Shown: piece by piece, positions 1 through 11,119 of the stretch
Layout: each line of letters begins with the position of its first letter
Position numbering within the stretch: position 1 is the first letter of the stretch
Origin: Sophora flavescens
Taxonomy: Eukaryota; Streptophyta; Magnoliopsida; Fabales; Fabaceae
Direction of reading: 5' to 3'
Assembly: GCA_030762895.1 (NCBI GenBank)
Contig: CM061070.1
Location: forward strand, 101,134,259 to 101,198,258
Length of the DNA: 64,000 bases
The notes under the pieces: model-generated
What the model was told of the DNA's origin: nothing
The model's database searches: none
Seen by the model: the letters and a program-made list of their open reading frames with translations, nothing else
Program-made: the position numbers and the translations under genes

Positions 1-14
1 CTTATATATAATAA

Positions 15-53
15 TGGACAGCGTTTTTTTAAGGAAGCGCTATCTATTCCTAT
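15..53. repeat. 5' subterminal repeat of the CACTA element
   Basis: The GGACAGCG...AAGGAAGCGCTATCTATTCC block matches the AGCGCT subterminal units at 4620-4880 on the other side of the element. This supports one element spanning 1-5006. Confidence 0.55.
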
Positions 54-284
54 ACCTAAATATTAGTTCTTTCCATAAGAATAAACTATTCCCTCTCACA
101 CGTGAATTTTTATACCATCCTCTGCTAGGTCTCCCACGCAAAAAGAAGCTGCTGGCCCCTCAACTTCGTTGCATCTTCTTCTTCTTCCACCGACGACTGT
201 GTCCCTCCACCGCAGCTTCTACTGTGTCGTCGTTGCAGGCACTACCACCACCGCATGTCCACTGCGCCGGCTGTCTCCCTCGTT

Positions 285-393
285 CGCGTCCAGCAATGGC
301 AACAAAGACTTCACGCAACCCTTGCCGCCGTACGTCTTCCCTCGCCGCCGCCGCCGCCGCACTCTCTGCTTTCGATTTCGTGAAATCCCTCAG
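285..393 (+). other. GC-rich candidate first exon in the captured region
   Basis: This is a GC-rich stretch, unlike its AT-rich surroundings, with an ATG at 296 and an alanine-rich open frame. It ends at a good 5' splice site (CTCAG/GTAAGCC, about 393). It could be the 5' end of a captured gene or a spliced leader of the TRM-like exon downstream. I do not recognise the peptide. The rest of 400-950 is CT-rich UTR- and intron-like sequence with plausible splice signals near 767 and 822. Confidence 0.3.
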
Positions 394-950
394 GTAAGCC
401 TTGTATCCCTCAAAAGCTCTGCTTAGAATGGACAGGCTTAAGGTTTAATGTGGCCAGTTGTTGAAAACTTGATTAAACTTTCAAAATTTTAAATCACCTC
501 TTCTCCGCATTCTTCATTTGTCCAATTCCAATTCCCTCACATTCTGTGTTCAGCATTTGTCCAATTTCGAATCAGTATGTGCAAATTTCGAACCCAACCT
601 GGGTTCGATTACGAACCCTAACTTCGTGTTCCTCTTCTTCGCATTCTACAAAACGGTCTCTAATCTCCTCACTCTCTCTCCCCTTTCGTCAACCTCTGTT
701 GTAGATCTGTTGTGATTTCTTTGTGATTTTCCCTCTCTCTTTGTGATTTCTTTGCAGATCTGTTGAAGGATTGCTCAACATAGGAACATAGATATCTCAC
801 TGCCTTTAGATTCTGTTCAGTGGTAAGAAACTGATTATCTATTAGTACTTTAGATTCTGCTGTTTCTTATTGTTGTGTGGATAACTGCATAGTTAATTAT
901 TTCTTGTTTACAAGGATGAACCTTTTTCTCTTCTGTTTGTGTTTGAACAG

Positions 951-1181
951 ACTATTTTGAACCTGGTTATCACAGTTGTTAAAATTGGCTAACGATCACA
1001 GATAATAGCTGCAAACTGAGTAGCTTTTCTCTTCATCATGGCAAGAAGATCTCCTCCTGTGGTTAACCAAAAATACGATACAGGTTGCACATGGTCAATG
1101 TTTAGAATCTTTAATTTTCGTCAAGGTCATTCCAACAGAAGATTGGTTTCCAGTAGGAAGCATTTGAATACACATGCCACT
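951..1181 (+). pseudogene. Captured TRM-like (DUF3741/LONGIFOLIA-type) gene, exon A
   Basis: A 3' splice site (TTTGAACAG) precedes an untranslated leader and an ATG at 1038. The frame reads MARRSPPVVNQKYDTGCTWS, followed by FRIFNFRQGHSNRRLVS. That is the N-terminal signature of plant TON1-recruiting-motif / DUF3741-DUF4378 proteins (a basic MA+RS start, a GC-W-hydrophobic motif, then F+F+G+S..RLL). These proteins act on microtubule arrays through TON1/PP2A. Only the first coding exon is seen here, followed by an intron starting near 1182. It lies in the CACTA element without its promoter, so it is probably a non-functional transduplicate. Confidence 0.6.
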
Positions 1182-1455
1182 GTTTATAGTTCTTCAATTT
1201 TTTCTCTTAAAAAGGCTTGGCAATAGAATTTTAATCACATCTTTATAAAGGTTTTTCAAGTTTCAAAAATGAAAAAAATGCATATTATATTGCTATTATG
1301 TTGTTTTTATATTATTTATATATATATATATACTATCAACTAGCCATGTTATATTGCTTAAAGTAGTTACACACATGAAATAAATTTTAGTTTTCTGAAG
1401 GTCGGGAGACTGTGTCTACAATTTTGAAACTTCTGGATTCTTTTCCAAGATGCAG

Positions 1456-1523
1456 GAAATGAAAACTTGAGAAGTGGCTCAGATGTGATTGGCACAATTG
1501 ATGAGAAGTCCCCTCAAATTGGT
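1456..1523 (+). pseudogene. Captured TRM-like gene, exon B
   Basis: A short open segment lies between a 3' splice site (AAGATGCAG) and a 5' splice site (GTAAGT). It reads GNENLRSGSDVIGTIDEKSP, compatible with the second coding exon of TRM-family genes, which carries a 'DEKS' element. The introns on both sides are kept, so this was a genomic rather than an mRNA capture. The family call depends on the neighbouring exons. Confidence 0.4.
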
Positions 1524-2145
1524 GTAAGTTCTGAACAAAATACTTCCGTTGCTATGGTTGAGATTATAACAAGACCAATTACTTCTAACTTCTAAGACTC
1601 TACTTTCTGAAATCATGGCATGCATGATTTTTTATAAGAGTCCACATAACCCCCTCTCCCTTGCTTATCAAGGCAATTGCATAATGTCTAAGAGTATCAT
1701 ATAATCTATATATTAAGTTTTCATGTTAGTTACCTTTCTAAGGCATGCATAAGAAAACATCTTCCTTGACATGATCTATCTTCTTTTGTCTTGCCAATTT
1801 CTCAAGCCGTGTGGGTAGAAAAGTTTTACAAGTCATTAGTTAACACTTTCAAATCTTGGGTCATACAAAAAGTCTCATACTTCTACATCTTGCATAGAAC
1901 TACTAGGGAACTGTTTGAATAGAAGTATACAATCCCTAAGCTATATTTAAATCATAGTGCCTTATATTGAGGATCTAGTGACTAGTTTCATGAAAAATAA
2001 TTCATGCATCATTAATCTGGAAGTTTATGAATCAAGGTTTAAAATTGTTATGTATAGTTGGAAATATGCAGCAAACAATGGTGTGTCACCCACTTCTTTC
2101 ACCCTATTACAGTGGATAACATTGATGGAAATTTTTTGACTACAG

Positions 2146-2362
2146 GTAAGTTCCAGAAGAAGATCTTGTAGTTGTAAAAGTATCAGTTGTGTGGAGAATG
2201 ATCAGGTAGCAGATCACAGAAATGAAGTAACAAAGATGAAAGTTGATCAGAGATTTGTCTATAAAAATTATCAAAGCAAAGATGGGCAGGCTGTGAACCC
2301 AATCAATTGTTGGATGCTTTACAGATTTTATATTCAAACAAGGAACTTTTCAGAGAGTTTTT
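2146..2362 (+). pseudogene. Captured TRM-like gene, exon C, ending in a fusion
   Basis: It starts after a 3' splice site (GACTACAG). One frame reads KMKVDQRFVYKNYQSKDGQA. After a +1 shift near 2300 another frame reads LLDALQILYSNKELFREFL, the conserved 'DALEIL.SNKELFLKLL' block of TRM proteins. The exon then runs, with no splice site, into H+-ATPase sequence at about 2350-2365, so two unrelated genes are joined inside an exon. The frameshift and the fusion indicate a dead copy. Confidence 0.5.
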
Positions 2363-2710
2363 GGTGTCAAGCCAATTGCAGACAGTGAGGAGATGCTTAA
2401 CTCAGCTCTCTACCTTCAAGTTAGTATTATTAGTCAAGCACTCATTTTTGTGACCAGATCAAGGAGCTGGTCTTATGTTGAACGCCCTGGATTTTTGCTA
2501 ATTACAGCTTTCCTTGCCTACGCTTGGTTAGTTTCTACCTTCAACTTTAATTTAGCATTTTTGAAAGAAATTCATATATGTGATTTTAACCTGACAAGTG
2601 ATGAACTTAGGTGGCTACTATGATTGTTGTGTATGCACACTGGGACTTTGCCAGAATCCACGGATTTGGTTGGGGATGGGCAGGAGTAATCTGGATCTTC
2701 AGCATACTGA
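2355..2710 (+). pseudogene. Captured plasma-membrane P-type H+-ATPase fragment
   Basis: The frame reads VFGVKPIADSEEMLNSALYL, then QVSIISQALIFVTRSRSWSY and VERPGF. After an intron of about 2527-2610 it continues VATMIVVYAHWDFARIHGFG and WGWAGVIWIFSI. This is the late transmembrane region of the AHA/PMA plasma-membrane proton pumps (ISQALIFVTRSRSWS and GWGWAGVIW are near-invariant). The catalytic P and N domains and the regulatory C-terminus are absent, so no pump can be made. It is fused upstream to the TRM-like exon. After 2710 the homology is lost, and 2711-3076 holds nothing I recognise. Confidence 0.75.
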
Positions 2711-3076
2711 CCTAATGTGTGTGGTATATGGGCACTGACACATGAGTTCACCTTGAGCACATCCCCTTCCAGGTTGTACCATAGGGGATGTGATATGGAA
2801 TAAAGCACAGGGTAATAACATCAGTGAAATCTTTTATGCCACATAGGGGCAAAGTAATTCGGGGTATTTTTTGTGCCACACGGGGGCTAAGTAATTCTGG
2901 GTAAACCACATGGCAGGAAACTATAGTTTACCTTTGAAAATATCAACTATAGGAAAAGCATCTGATTTCATTATGTACTTTTTTGTTGCTATCCTTATTT
3001 CATTTGCAGGTATTTGTTCATTTCTATTATTTATAGTTTGTTTCTCCAATTTTTCTCATGCTACTGCATGAAACAG

Positions 3077-4014
3077 GTTGATGGTTCATGGAAGGTCAAG
3101 AACGAGAACTTGTCTATATTGTATAGGGTGGCAAAAGAACTCAAGGATAAATTTTCGTCATTCCAGATCAGTCATGTTCTAAGGGTAGGTACAGTTGACT
3201 GAGTTGTTGGTGTATTTTTGGGTTTATATAGCAATTATTAGTGGATACCTTAATTTTGTTAATGCTGATCTAAAAAGAGAGAGACAGAGTGTTTGCAGTT
3301 AAACTGATAAAAAATGCAAAAAGGTAATGCCTTCTTCAAAGGGTGAAATTTTCCCTTGAGGATTTGTGTGAAATACAAATGAATTGCAGGAACCTATTCA
3401 ACCTAATGGGCCATACTATTAAGTATTTAACACTAAAAAAATCAATGTGATGAAGGATCATATATTGTCTCCTTAATGGTGTTGATCTATTTCATTGAAT
3501 TCTATAAATGGCAACATCCCCTTTCTTGATGGGCATTATTTCCTAGATGCTAATTCTACTTCATAAGCAGACTGACTAAACTCAACCATGCCCTGAATTT
3601 AATTTGTTAATTAATTACAAAGTTTTGGTTTTCCATTTTAGAAATCGTTTGTGTCATAAATCCCCTCTTTCCTATGAGATTTTTGTGTTAGCATAAAAGC
3701 ATCCTATTTAGATCTTGTACCAGTGCAAGAATATGATTTCTGATTCTTTTATCTAAGTTTTCCTTTGAAAATAACTTTCTTTTTCCCTTTTCAAGAACTT
3801 CAACTCCGAGGCTGATGCTCAAGCAAATTTGTCTATCGATCTTGCTGGTGAGACTCTCAGAATCTGTGATCTTTATTTCTTTAGCTTTGACGTGCTTGGG
3901 ATAGCAGCTGCATTACATGCATCTCTTCATGTGTATGTGCTTGTTTTCAAATTTTCTAAGCTTTTCTCTGCTTCTACAGATGGCCAAGTCCAGGAAGATT
4001 GTGTAGATTATTAA
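3077..4014 (+). pseudogene. Captured RNase H-like gene, last three exons
   Basis: There are three exons with clean GT/AG borders: 3077-3184, 3795-3847 and 3980-4014. Joined, the frame runs from VDGSWKVKNENLSILYRVAK through SSFQISHVLR to NFNSEADAQANLSIDLA, ending GQVQEDCVDY and TAA at 4012. This matches the C-terminus of plant type-I RNase H-like proteins with a viroplasmin/RNase H fold, where HVLR-N..AD-ANL surrounds the last catalytic Asp. The N-terminal part is missing. The split codon across the second intron is preserved. Phase and stop are intact, so this captured segment is either recent or under little decay. 4015-4600 is AT-rich and looks like 3' UTR and element sequence. Confidence 0.65.
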
Positions 4015-4600
4015 TTCAATCGTGGCAGTCATGTTTTGGTTTGTAACAGAACACGTCTGCAATTTACAGATTGGTGGCTGTTTTCTTTCATTTATTGGTG
4101 ACCCAGTTATTTAAAAATCGAAACCCAAGAATAAATGATTTTTGTTCATGAGCATTTTGCTTGGTGGCTAATATTTTCAGTCCAAAATGTAGTACTACTG
4201 GTCCAGGCTTTGTACTGGCCCTCAGCAGTCAGCAATGACAGTAACTTCTAGCATCAGCCATTTCAATTTCATTCAATTTTTTGGGAGGCCTGTTTGGTTT
4301 GTACGTGTCCTAGTTTGATATTTTCTTGTAATGAATTATACTCAAGTCACTGATAAATTGTAGACAACGATTGAATATCTTAAGATCGATTTAATACCCT
4401 TTAATCAATATACTTTTAGCTTATCGAAAAAAAAAATATTGTATTTAAGCTTTTGTATGTAAATTTATGGTTTGTTGAGTTTTGCCAAGTGCAATGGGAT
4501 GGATAAACTGTTTAATGTTTTAGTTTTGTGCATGTGAGAAATATAGAAAAATAATGTAAATATTTTTTTTAAAAAAAAAAGGGAGAATAGGTAGAGTTTT

Positions 4601-4894
4601 CTTGAAAAAACGCTGCCTAAAGTTAAAAATAGATAGCGCTTCCTTGAGAAAGCGTTGTCTAAAGTATGTAATAGATTGTCTTATTACGAACTTTAGACAA
4701 CACTTTCTCAAGGAAGCGCTACCTATTCCTACTTTCAGTAGTGCTTTCTTGAAAAAACGCTGCCTAAAGTGACAAATAGACAGCGCTTCCTTGAGAAAGC
4801 GCTGTCTAAAGTATGTAATAGATTGTCTTATTACCAACTTTAGACAGCGCTTTCTCAAGGAATCGCTACCTATTCCTACTTTCAGTAGCACTTT
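4601..4894. repeat. Two tandem 147-bp subterminal units, each an inverted repeat
   Basis: CTTGAAAAAACGCTGCCTAA starts at 4601 and again at 4748, a period of 147 bp. Each unit holds the arms AGCGCTTCCTTGAGAAAGCG and its reverse complement about 60 bp away, so each can fold into a long hairpin. Subterminal repeats of this kind are usual transposase-binding sites in CACTA elements. Further AGCGCT hairpins follow at 4898-4965. Confidence 0.75.
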
Positions 4895-4984
4895 TTTAAG
4901 CGCTATTGAATCTCTCCCACCTTCAGTAGCGGGTGAATAGATAGCGCTTTGAAGCGCTACTAAAGGCCAAAAAAAAGAGCTACC

Positions 4985-5006
4985 GAAGCCCTTTTCTGTA
5001 GTAGTG
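4985..5006. repeat. CACTA 3' terminal inverted repeat
   Basis: The terminal sequence, read inward on the minus strand, is CACTACTACAGAAAAGGGC. CACTA followed by a C/A-rich stretch and GAAAA is the family hallmark. The plastid ndhK frame resumes immediately outside. Confidence 0.8.
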
Positions 5007-5315
5007 ACTGTTCGGGGCGTGGATAAGCTAATTCCTGTGGATGTCTATTTGCCGGGCTGTCCACCTAAACCGGACGCCATTATAGATGCTATAACAAAAC
5101 TTCGTACGAAAATATCTCGAGAAATCTATGAGGATCAAATTAGGTCTCAACGAAAGAATAGGTGTTTTACTACCAACCACAAGTTTTATGTTGGACGCAG
5201 TACTCATACCGGCAATTATGATCAAGGATTATTCTTTCAACTACCATCTACTTCTGAGATATCCTCTGACACATTTTTCAAATATAAAATAATTCAGGAT
5301 CCTCCCACAAAGTAG
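5007..5315 (+). pseudogene. ndhK: ndhK C-terminal fragment (plastid-derived)
   Basis: This encodes about the last 100 residues of the NDH-1 subunit K, a plastid NADH-dehydrogenase-like complex protein. The frame reads TVRGVDKLIPVDVYLPGCPP, then KISREIYEDQIRSQ, RCFTTNHKFYVGRSTHTGNY and a final FFKYK. LPGCPP includes one of the cysteines of the N2-type Fe-S site. The upstream half is missing because the CACTA element ends at 5006. The extreme C-terminus (IIQDPPTK) is aberrant, probably a small indel. ndhJ follows 136 bp later, as in plastomes. Confidence 0.9.
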
Positions 5316-5451
5316 TGAATTAGATAGGATAGGATCCTTTTGTACAAAATGCAATAATAAATAGCAAGTCAATCTTCAAAAATTTCACTGGAATGGAAAT
5401 GTAAAAGACTTATACAAAACTTATACAAAGAATACAGGAGAAATAAAAAAA

Positions 5452-5928
5452 ATGCAGGGTCATTTGTCTGCTTGGCTAGCCAAACATGGACTAGTTCATA
5501 GATCTTTGGGTTTCGATTACCAAGGAATAGAGACTTTACAAATAAAGCCCGAGGATTGGCATTCCATTGCTGTCATTTTATATGTATATGGTTACAATTA
5601 TCTACGTTACCAATGTGCCTATGATGTAGCACCAGGAGGAATGTTAGCTACTGTGTATCATCTTACGAGAATAGAGTGTGATATAGATCAACCAGAAGAG
5701 GTATGCATAAAAGTATTTGTCTCAAGGAAAAATCCAAGAATTCCTTCTATTTTCTGGGTTTGGTAAGGCACGGATTTTCAAGAAAGAGAATCTTATGATA
5801 TGTTGGGAATCTCTTATGATAATCATCAACGTCTGAAACATATTTTAATGCCCGAAAGTTGGATAGGATGGCCTTTACATAAATATTATATCACCCCCAA
5901 ATTTTATGAAATCCAAGATGCTCACTAA
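5452..5928 (+). pseudogene. ndhJ: ndhJ, full length with one nonsense codon
   Basis: This is NDH subunit J of the plastid NDH complex. The 159-codon length including the stop equals the family length. It starts MQGHLSAWLAKHGLVHRSLG and ends SWIGWPLHKYYITPKFYEIQ, then DAH-stop. A TAA at 5764-5766 (codon 105) replaces a conserved Lys just after FWVW, and the same frame continues with DFQERESYDMLGISYDNH. There is no frameshift, so only point mutations have accumulated. Its order after ndhK matches plastomes. Confidence 0.92.
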
Positions 5929-7045
5929 AAGATAAAAAGAAACTAATCCGCATTTCTCCAACCCCAGATATTTTATTTAAGAAATATATGTACATTGTCT
6001 TATAGATCAGACAAAGTAATTGAAAAAAAAATCAAACCGAATAATTGAGGTCTCATTCATATATTATTATGGAAGGGAGAAATAAACAAATTAGGGTAGG
6101 GATTTATTAATAGTCTCAAATTTGAATGATACTTCTTAATAATACTTATTTCGGATGAGCCGAGCCAATAGGATGAACTGAAAAAGTTCTGCATCATGAA
6201 CTATGTATCGTGTACATCAACATCAATTATTGGGCCGCTAAAAAAAAACAAAGTAACATTAAAAGTAAAGGAGATGGAGAAAATAGAAATATTAAAGTAA
6301 AATAAAAAGAAAAAATACAAAGAAAAGGGTCAGATTCTATTTGTAATGTATCTGATAATGTATTTGAGATGCATTTTATTTTGACTATTCCCACTCCTAA
6401 ACTTCCCTAGATAGACTATAGATTTTTTTTTTTTTTTTTTTTTTTGGGGGGGCGGGCAGAAATATAAAAAGGACACAAGATAAAACATAAGTCTTAGATC
6501 TAATCCTTATCGTCTCCCGCTCCCGATTCATTCTATAAAACAATCGCAAGACAGCAAAGTAAATTATTTATTTGACTAGAGGTTGCCGAATAGAATTATT
6601 TAAATAAAAAAAGAAGAAATCCAATTAGTTATTCAATCTAACTAATATTAAAGCAGGAGCGATCATATATATACTTTCATGAGTCTATATACAAGGTTTC
6701 TTCCGCCCCTTCCCCTGCTAAAAATGGGATTAGATTAGAATTTCCTGTCCGACCTATCCCTTTATCCAATCTAATTCAAGACCCGGTCAGTAAACGGGCA
6801 CTGCAGTAGTAGTAGAGTGAAAGAACTATCATTTTAAGATTTATCGCTTCCTTTTCACTACTATAATCTTTCCTTGAATCCGAGACGACACGATTTACAG
6901 CATTTTTTAGAGAACAAACCTAAATTCTAAGCATCAAACAAGTCTCAAGAGTCCTTTTACCCCGCTTGGCTTGCTTCTGTTTGAAAAAAATGTCAAGTTT
7001 TCTATCAGCAAAACGGAATAAACTATTTCAATTCTCTTGTTGATC
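5929..7045. other. Non-coding plastid spacer with a rearrangement junction
   Basis: The first part resembles the ndhJ-trnF spacer and the last part the petN-trnC spacer. These are far apart in plastomes, so a junction must fall in between. My best guess is 6240-6460, where a run of 23 T and 7 G (6423-6452) also lies. No petN or trnF gene is seen. Confidence 0.5.
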
Positions 7046-7116
7046 AGGCGACACCCAGATTTGAACTGGGGAAAAAGGATTTGCAGTCCCCCACTTTACC
7101 GCTTGGACATGCCGCC
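7046..7116 (-). tRNA. trnC-GCA: trnC-GCA (plastid-derived)
   Basis: On the minus strand the sequence starts GGCGGCATGTCC, has anticodon loop ACTGCAAAT (GCA), and ends CAGTTCAAATCTGGGTGTCGC. The acceptor stem pairs, including a G-U, and the cloverleaf looks complete. It lies opposite to rpoB, as in plastomes. Confidence 0.9.
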
Positions 7117-7160
7117 AAAATGATACAAATAAATAAAAAATATATGAGAATAGACCCCCC

Positions 7161-7190
7161 CTTTTTTGTTTTCAATTGAAAACAAAAAAG
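7161..7190. terminator. Perfect palindrome between trnC and rpoB
   Basis: CTTTTTTGTTTTCAA is followed directly by its reverse complement (30 nt, no spacer). This is a plastid-type 3' hairpin, probably inherited. The rest of 7117-7880 is AT-rich spacer with no gene seen. Confidence 0.45.
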
Positions 7191-7880
7191 TGCACCTTCA
7201 GTCACAAAAGACAAAATTTCAGGACAAACTAGAACCGTTAAGTTAACCTATTCATTCCTGAATTATTCTTGAATTTTACTCTAAAATCGTTTTTTCTTAG
7301 TGAAATAATAAGGAATTGATACATAACTAATCAATATCAATATTGCTTTTTTATTGAAATTGAAAAAAAAAACTCCTCAATTTACATTTAAATTATAACA
7401 ACAACTGTCAGTATATGTAAACCCTAGAACATAAATTGAATTGATTACACGGATCGGATCTAATCGGGTATCTTATCCATATATAATATCTATCCTATAT
7501 GGAATTCTACCCTATAATGGAATTTTCAAGATGGAATTTTCAAGAAACTATCGTGCTTGATTTTTTTCTGGTATCCAATCGAATTGGAATATGTAATATC
7601 ATAATAATGGAAGAAATGGAGGAAATTTTTTAGTTTGATATTCTTTTAAAAACTCCTCCTAGACATCTGGAGTTTTTGAATTTGTTTCCATTTATAATTT
7701 ATATTCTATTTATTCCTCTTTTCATAATAGGTATTTCATACACGGAGTTAGGTAAAATTTCATGTGATTCAGTGTAAAAAGAACATAAATTCCATTATTG
7801 CTAAATCTATTCATGTAATTCGATGAAGAATGACAGCAAATCGTGGGATATTTTCTATAAAAGAAATGGGGAAATTGAAA

Positions 7881-10800
7881 ATGCTTGGGGGTGGAAATGA
7901 AGAAATGTCTACAATACCCGGGTTGAATCAGATACAATTTGAAGCGTTTTGTAGGTTCATTGATTGGGGCTTAACATACGAACTTTATAAGTTTCCAAAA
8001 ATTGAAGATACAGATCAAGAAATCGAATTTCAATTATTTGTGGAAACATATCAATTGGTATAACCCCTGATAAAAGAAAAAGATGCCATATATGAATCAC
8101 TTACATATTCCTCTGAACTCTACGTATCCGCGTGATTAATTTGGAAAAGCGGTAGAGATATTCAAGAACAAACTATTTTTATTGGAAACATTCCTCTAAT
8201 GAATTCCCTGGGAACTTCTATAGTAAATGGAATATACAGAATTGTAATCAATCAAATATTGCAAAGCCCTGGTATCTATTATCGGTCAGAATTGGATCAT
8301 AACGGAATTTCGGTCTATACTGGCACCATAATATCAGATTGGGGAGGAAGATTAGAATTAGAGATTGATAGAAAAGCAAGGATATGGGCTCGTGTAAGTA
8401 GGAAACAGAAAATATCTATTCTAGTTCTATCATCAGCTATGGGTTTGAATTTAAACGAAATTCTAGAGAGTGTTTGCTACCCTGAAATTTTCTTATCTTT
8501 CCTTAATGATAAGGAGAAAAAAAATCGGGTCAAAAGAAAATGTTATTTTAGAATTTTATCGACAATTTGCTTGTGTTGGGGGAGATGCAGTATTTTCTGA
8601 ATCTTTATGTAAGGAGTTACAAAAAAAAATTTCAACAAAGATGTGAATTAGGAAGGATTGGTCGACGAAATATGAACTTAAGACTGAATCTTGATATACC
8701 TCAGAACAATACAATTTTGTTACCACGAGATATATTGACAACTGCGGATCATTTGATTGGAATGAAATTTGGAATGGGTACACTTGACGATATGAATCAT
8801 TTGAAAAATAAACGGATTCGTTCTGTAGCAAATCTCTTACAAGATCAATTTGGATTGGCTTTGGTTCGTTTAGAAAATATAGTTAGAGGAACTATATGTG
8901 GAGCAATTAGGCATAAATTGATACCTACTCCTCGGAATTTGGTATCTTCAACTCCATTAACAACTACTTATGAATCTTTTTTTGGATTACATCCATTATC
9001 TCAAGTTTTGGATCGAACTAATCCATTGACCCAAATAGTTCATGGGAGAAAATTGAGTTATTTAGGCCCTGGAGGATTAACGGGGCAAACTGCCAGTTTT
9101 CGGATCCGAGATATCCATCCTAGTCACTATGGACGCATTTGTCCAATTGACACGTCTGAGGGAATCAATGTTGGACTTATTGGATCCCTAGAAATTCATT
9201 CAAGGATTGGTTATTGGGGGTCTATTGAAAGTCCCTTTTTTGAAATCTCTGAGAGATCAAAAAGAATAAGGATGTTTTTTTTATCACCAAGTAGAGATGA
9301 ATATTATATGGTAGCGACAGGAAACTCTTTGGCACTGAATCGAGGAATTCGGGAGGAACAGATTGTTCCATCTCGATACCGTCAAGAATTTCTGACTATC
9401 GCATGGGAACAGGTTCATCTTCGAAATATTTTTCCCTTCCAATATTTTTCTATCGGAGCTTCCCTCATTCCTTTTATCGAGCATAATGATGCGAATCGAG
9501 CTTTAATGAGTTCTAATATGCAACGTCAAGAAGTTCCGCTTTCTCGGCTCAAAAAGTACATTGTTGGAACTGGATTGGAACGCCAAGTGGACTTAGATTC
9601 AGGAGTTCCGTTATAGCCGAACACGAGGGAACGATCATTTATACCGATACTGAGAAGATCATTTTATTGGGAAATGGAGATACTCTAAGCATTCCATTAG
9701 TTATGTATCAACGTTCCAACAAAAATACTTGCATGCATCAAAAACCCCAGGTTCAGCGAGGTAAATGCATTAAAAGGGGACAAATTTTAGCAGACAGTGC
9801 TGCTACAGTTGGCGGCGAACTCGCTTTGGGAAAAAACGTATTAGTAGCTTATATGCCCTGGGAAGGTTACAATTCTGAAGATGCTGTACTCATTAGTGAG
9901 CGTCTGGTCTATGAAGATATTTATACTTCTGTTCACATACGAAAATATGAAATTCAGACACATGTGACAAGCCGTGGTCCCGAAAGAATCACTAATGAAA
10001 TTCCACACCTAAAAGCCCATTTACTCCGAAATTTAGAAAGAAATGGAATTGTGATCCCAGGATCTTGGGTAGAGACGAGTGATATTTTAGTGGGTAAATT
10101 AACGCCTCAAATGGCAAAAGAATCCTTGTATGCCGGGGAAGATAGATTATTACGAGCTATACTTGGCATTCAGGTATCCACCTCAAAGGGAACTTGTCTA
10201 AAACTACCTATAGGCGGTAGGGGTCGAGTTATTAATGTGAGATGGATCCACAAAAAGGAGGGTTCTAGTTATAATCCAGAAACGATTCGTATATATATTT
10301 CACAGAAACGTGAAATCAAAGTAGGTGATAAAGTGACCGGGAGACATGGAAATAAAGGTATCGTTTCAAAAATTGTCTAGACAGGATATGCCTTATTTGC
10401 AAGATGGAAGACCTGTTGATATGGTCTTCAATCCATTAGGAGTACCTTCCCGAATGAATGTTGGACAGATATTTGAATGCTCACTAGGGTTAACGGGGGG
10501 TATGCTAGATAGGCATTATCGAATAGCACCTTTTGATGAGAGATATGAACAGGAGGCTTCGAGAAAACTAGTATTTTTTGAATTATATGAAGCCAGTAAA
10601 CAAACATCGAATCCATGGATATTTGAACCCGACTATCCGGGAAAAAGCAGAATATTTTATGGAAGAACGGGGAATCTTTTTGAACAGCCTGTTATAATGG
10701 GAAAGTCTTATATCTTGAAATTAATTCATCAAGTTGATGATAAAATACATGGACGTTCTAGTGGACATTATGCCCTTGTTACACAACAACCCCTTAGAGG

Positions 10801-11086
10801 AAGGGCAAAGCAAGGAGGACAGCGGGTAGGCGAAATGGAGGTTTGGGCCCTCGAGGGATTTGGTGTTGCTCATATTTTACAAGAAATGTTTACTTATAAA
10901 TCTGATCATATTAAAGCTCTCCAAGAAGTACTCGGAATTACGATCATTGGAGGAACAATACCTAAACCTGTGAATGCTCCAGAATCTTTTCGATTGCTCA
11001 TTCGAGAATTACGATCTTTGGCTCTGGAACTGAATCATTTCCTTATATCTGAGAAGAACTTCCAGATTCATAGGAAGGAAGCTTAA
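7881..11086 (+). pseudogene. rpoB: rpoB, plastid RNA polymerase beta subunit, multiply broken
   Basis: This is the beta subunit of the bacterial-type plastid polymerase. I chose the start MLGGGNEEMSTIPGLNQIQF, the usual N-terminus; the end is ALELNHFLISEKNFQIHRKEA. The 3206-nt span is close to the normal length of about 1070 codons. Lesions seen: TAA after YQLV (8061), TGA after ELYVSA (about 8136), and frameshifts near 8520 (A-run), 8625 (A-run), 9610 (GVP) and 10370 (SKIV). Conserved blocks survive in pieces, e.g. GRICPIDTSEGINVGLIGS and GEMEVWALEGFGVAHILQEM. It would head an operon with rpoC1 and rpoC2, 33 bp downstream. At least six lesions make it certainly dead. Confidence 0.95.
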
Positions 11087-11119
11087 TTGGACTGAATCTT
11101 AATTTTTATTCTATGTTCT

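Larger units (their letters stand above)
1..5006. mobile_element. Pack-type CACTA (En/Spm) transposon, 3' part
   Basis: The right end reads ...TCTGTAGTAGTG at 5006. Its reverse complement, CACTACTACAGAAAAGGGC, is a typical CACTA terminus. Inside it are subterminal repeats rich in AGCGCT, tandem and inverted, at about 4600-4980. The same motif (AAGGAAGCGCTATCTATTCC) occurs at 34-53, so the left end is probably just upstream of the window. The outer 3 bp at 5007-5009 (ACT) would be the target duplication, but its partner lies outside the window. The interior has no transposase and instead carries exons of at least three unrelated host genes, so it looks like a non-autonomous gene-capturing element. 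It inserted into plastid-derived ndhK. The terminus is clear; the left boundary is inferred. Confidence 0.8.

Noticed and set aside
4520..4891. 123-codon minus-strand ORF with repeated LSICHFRQRFFKKAL blocks
   Set aside because: It is a translation of the 147-bp CACTA subterminal repeats, not a gene.
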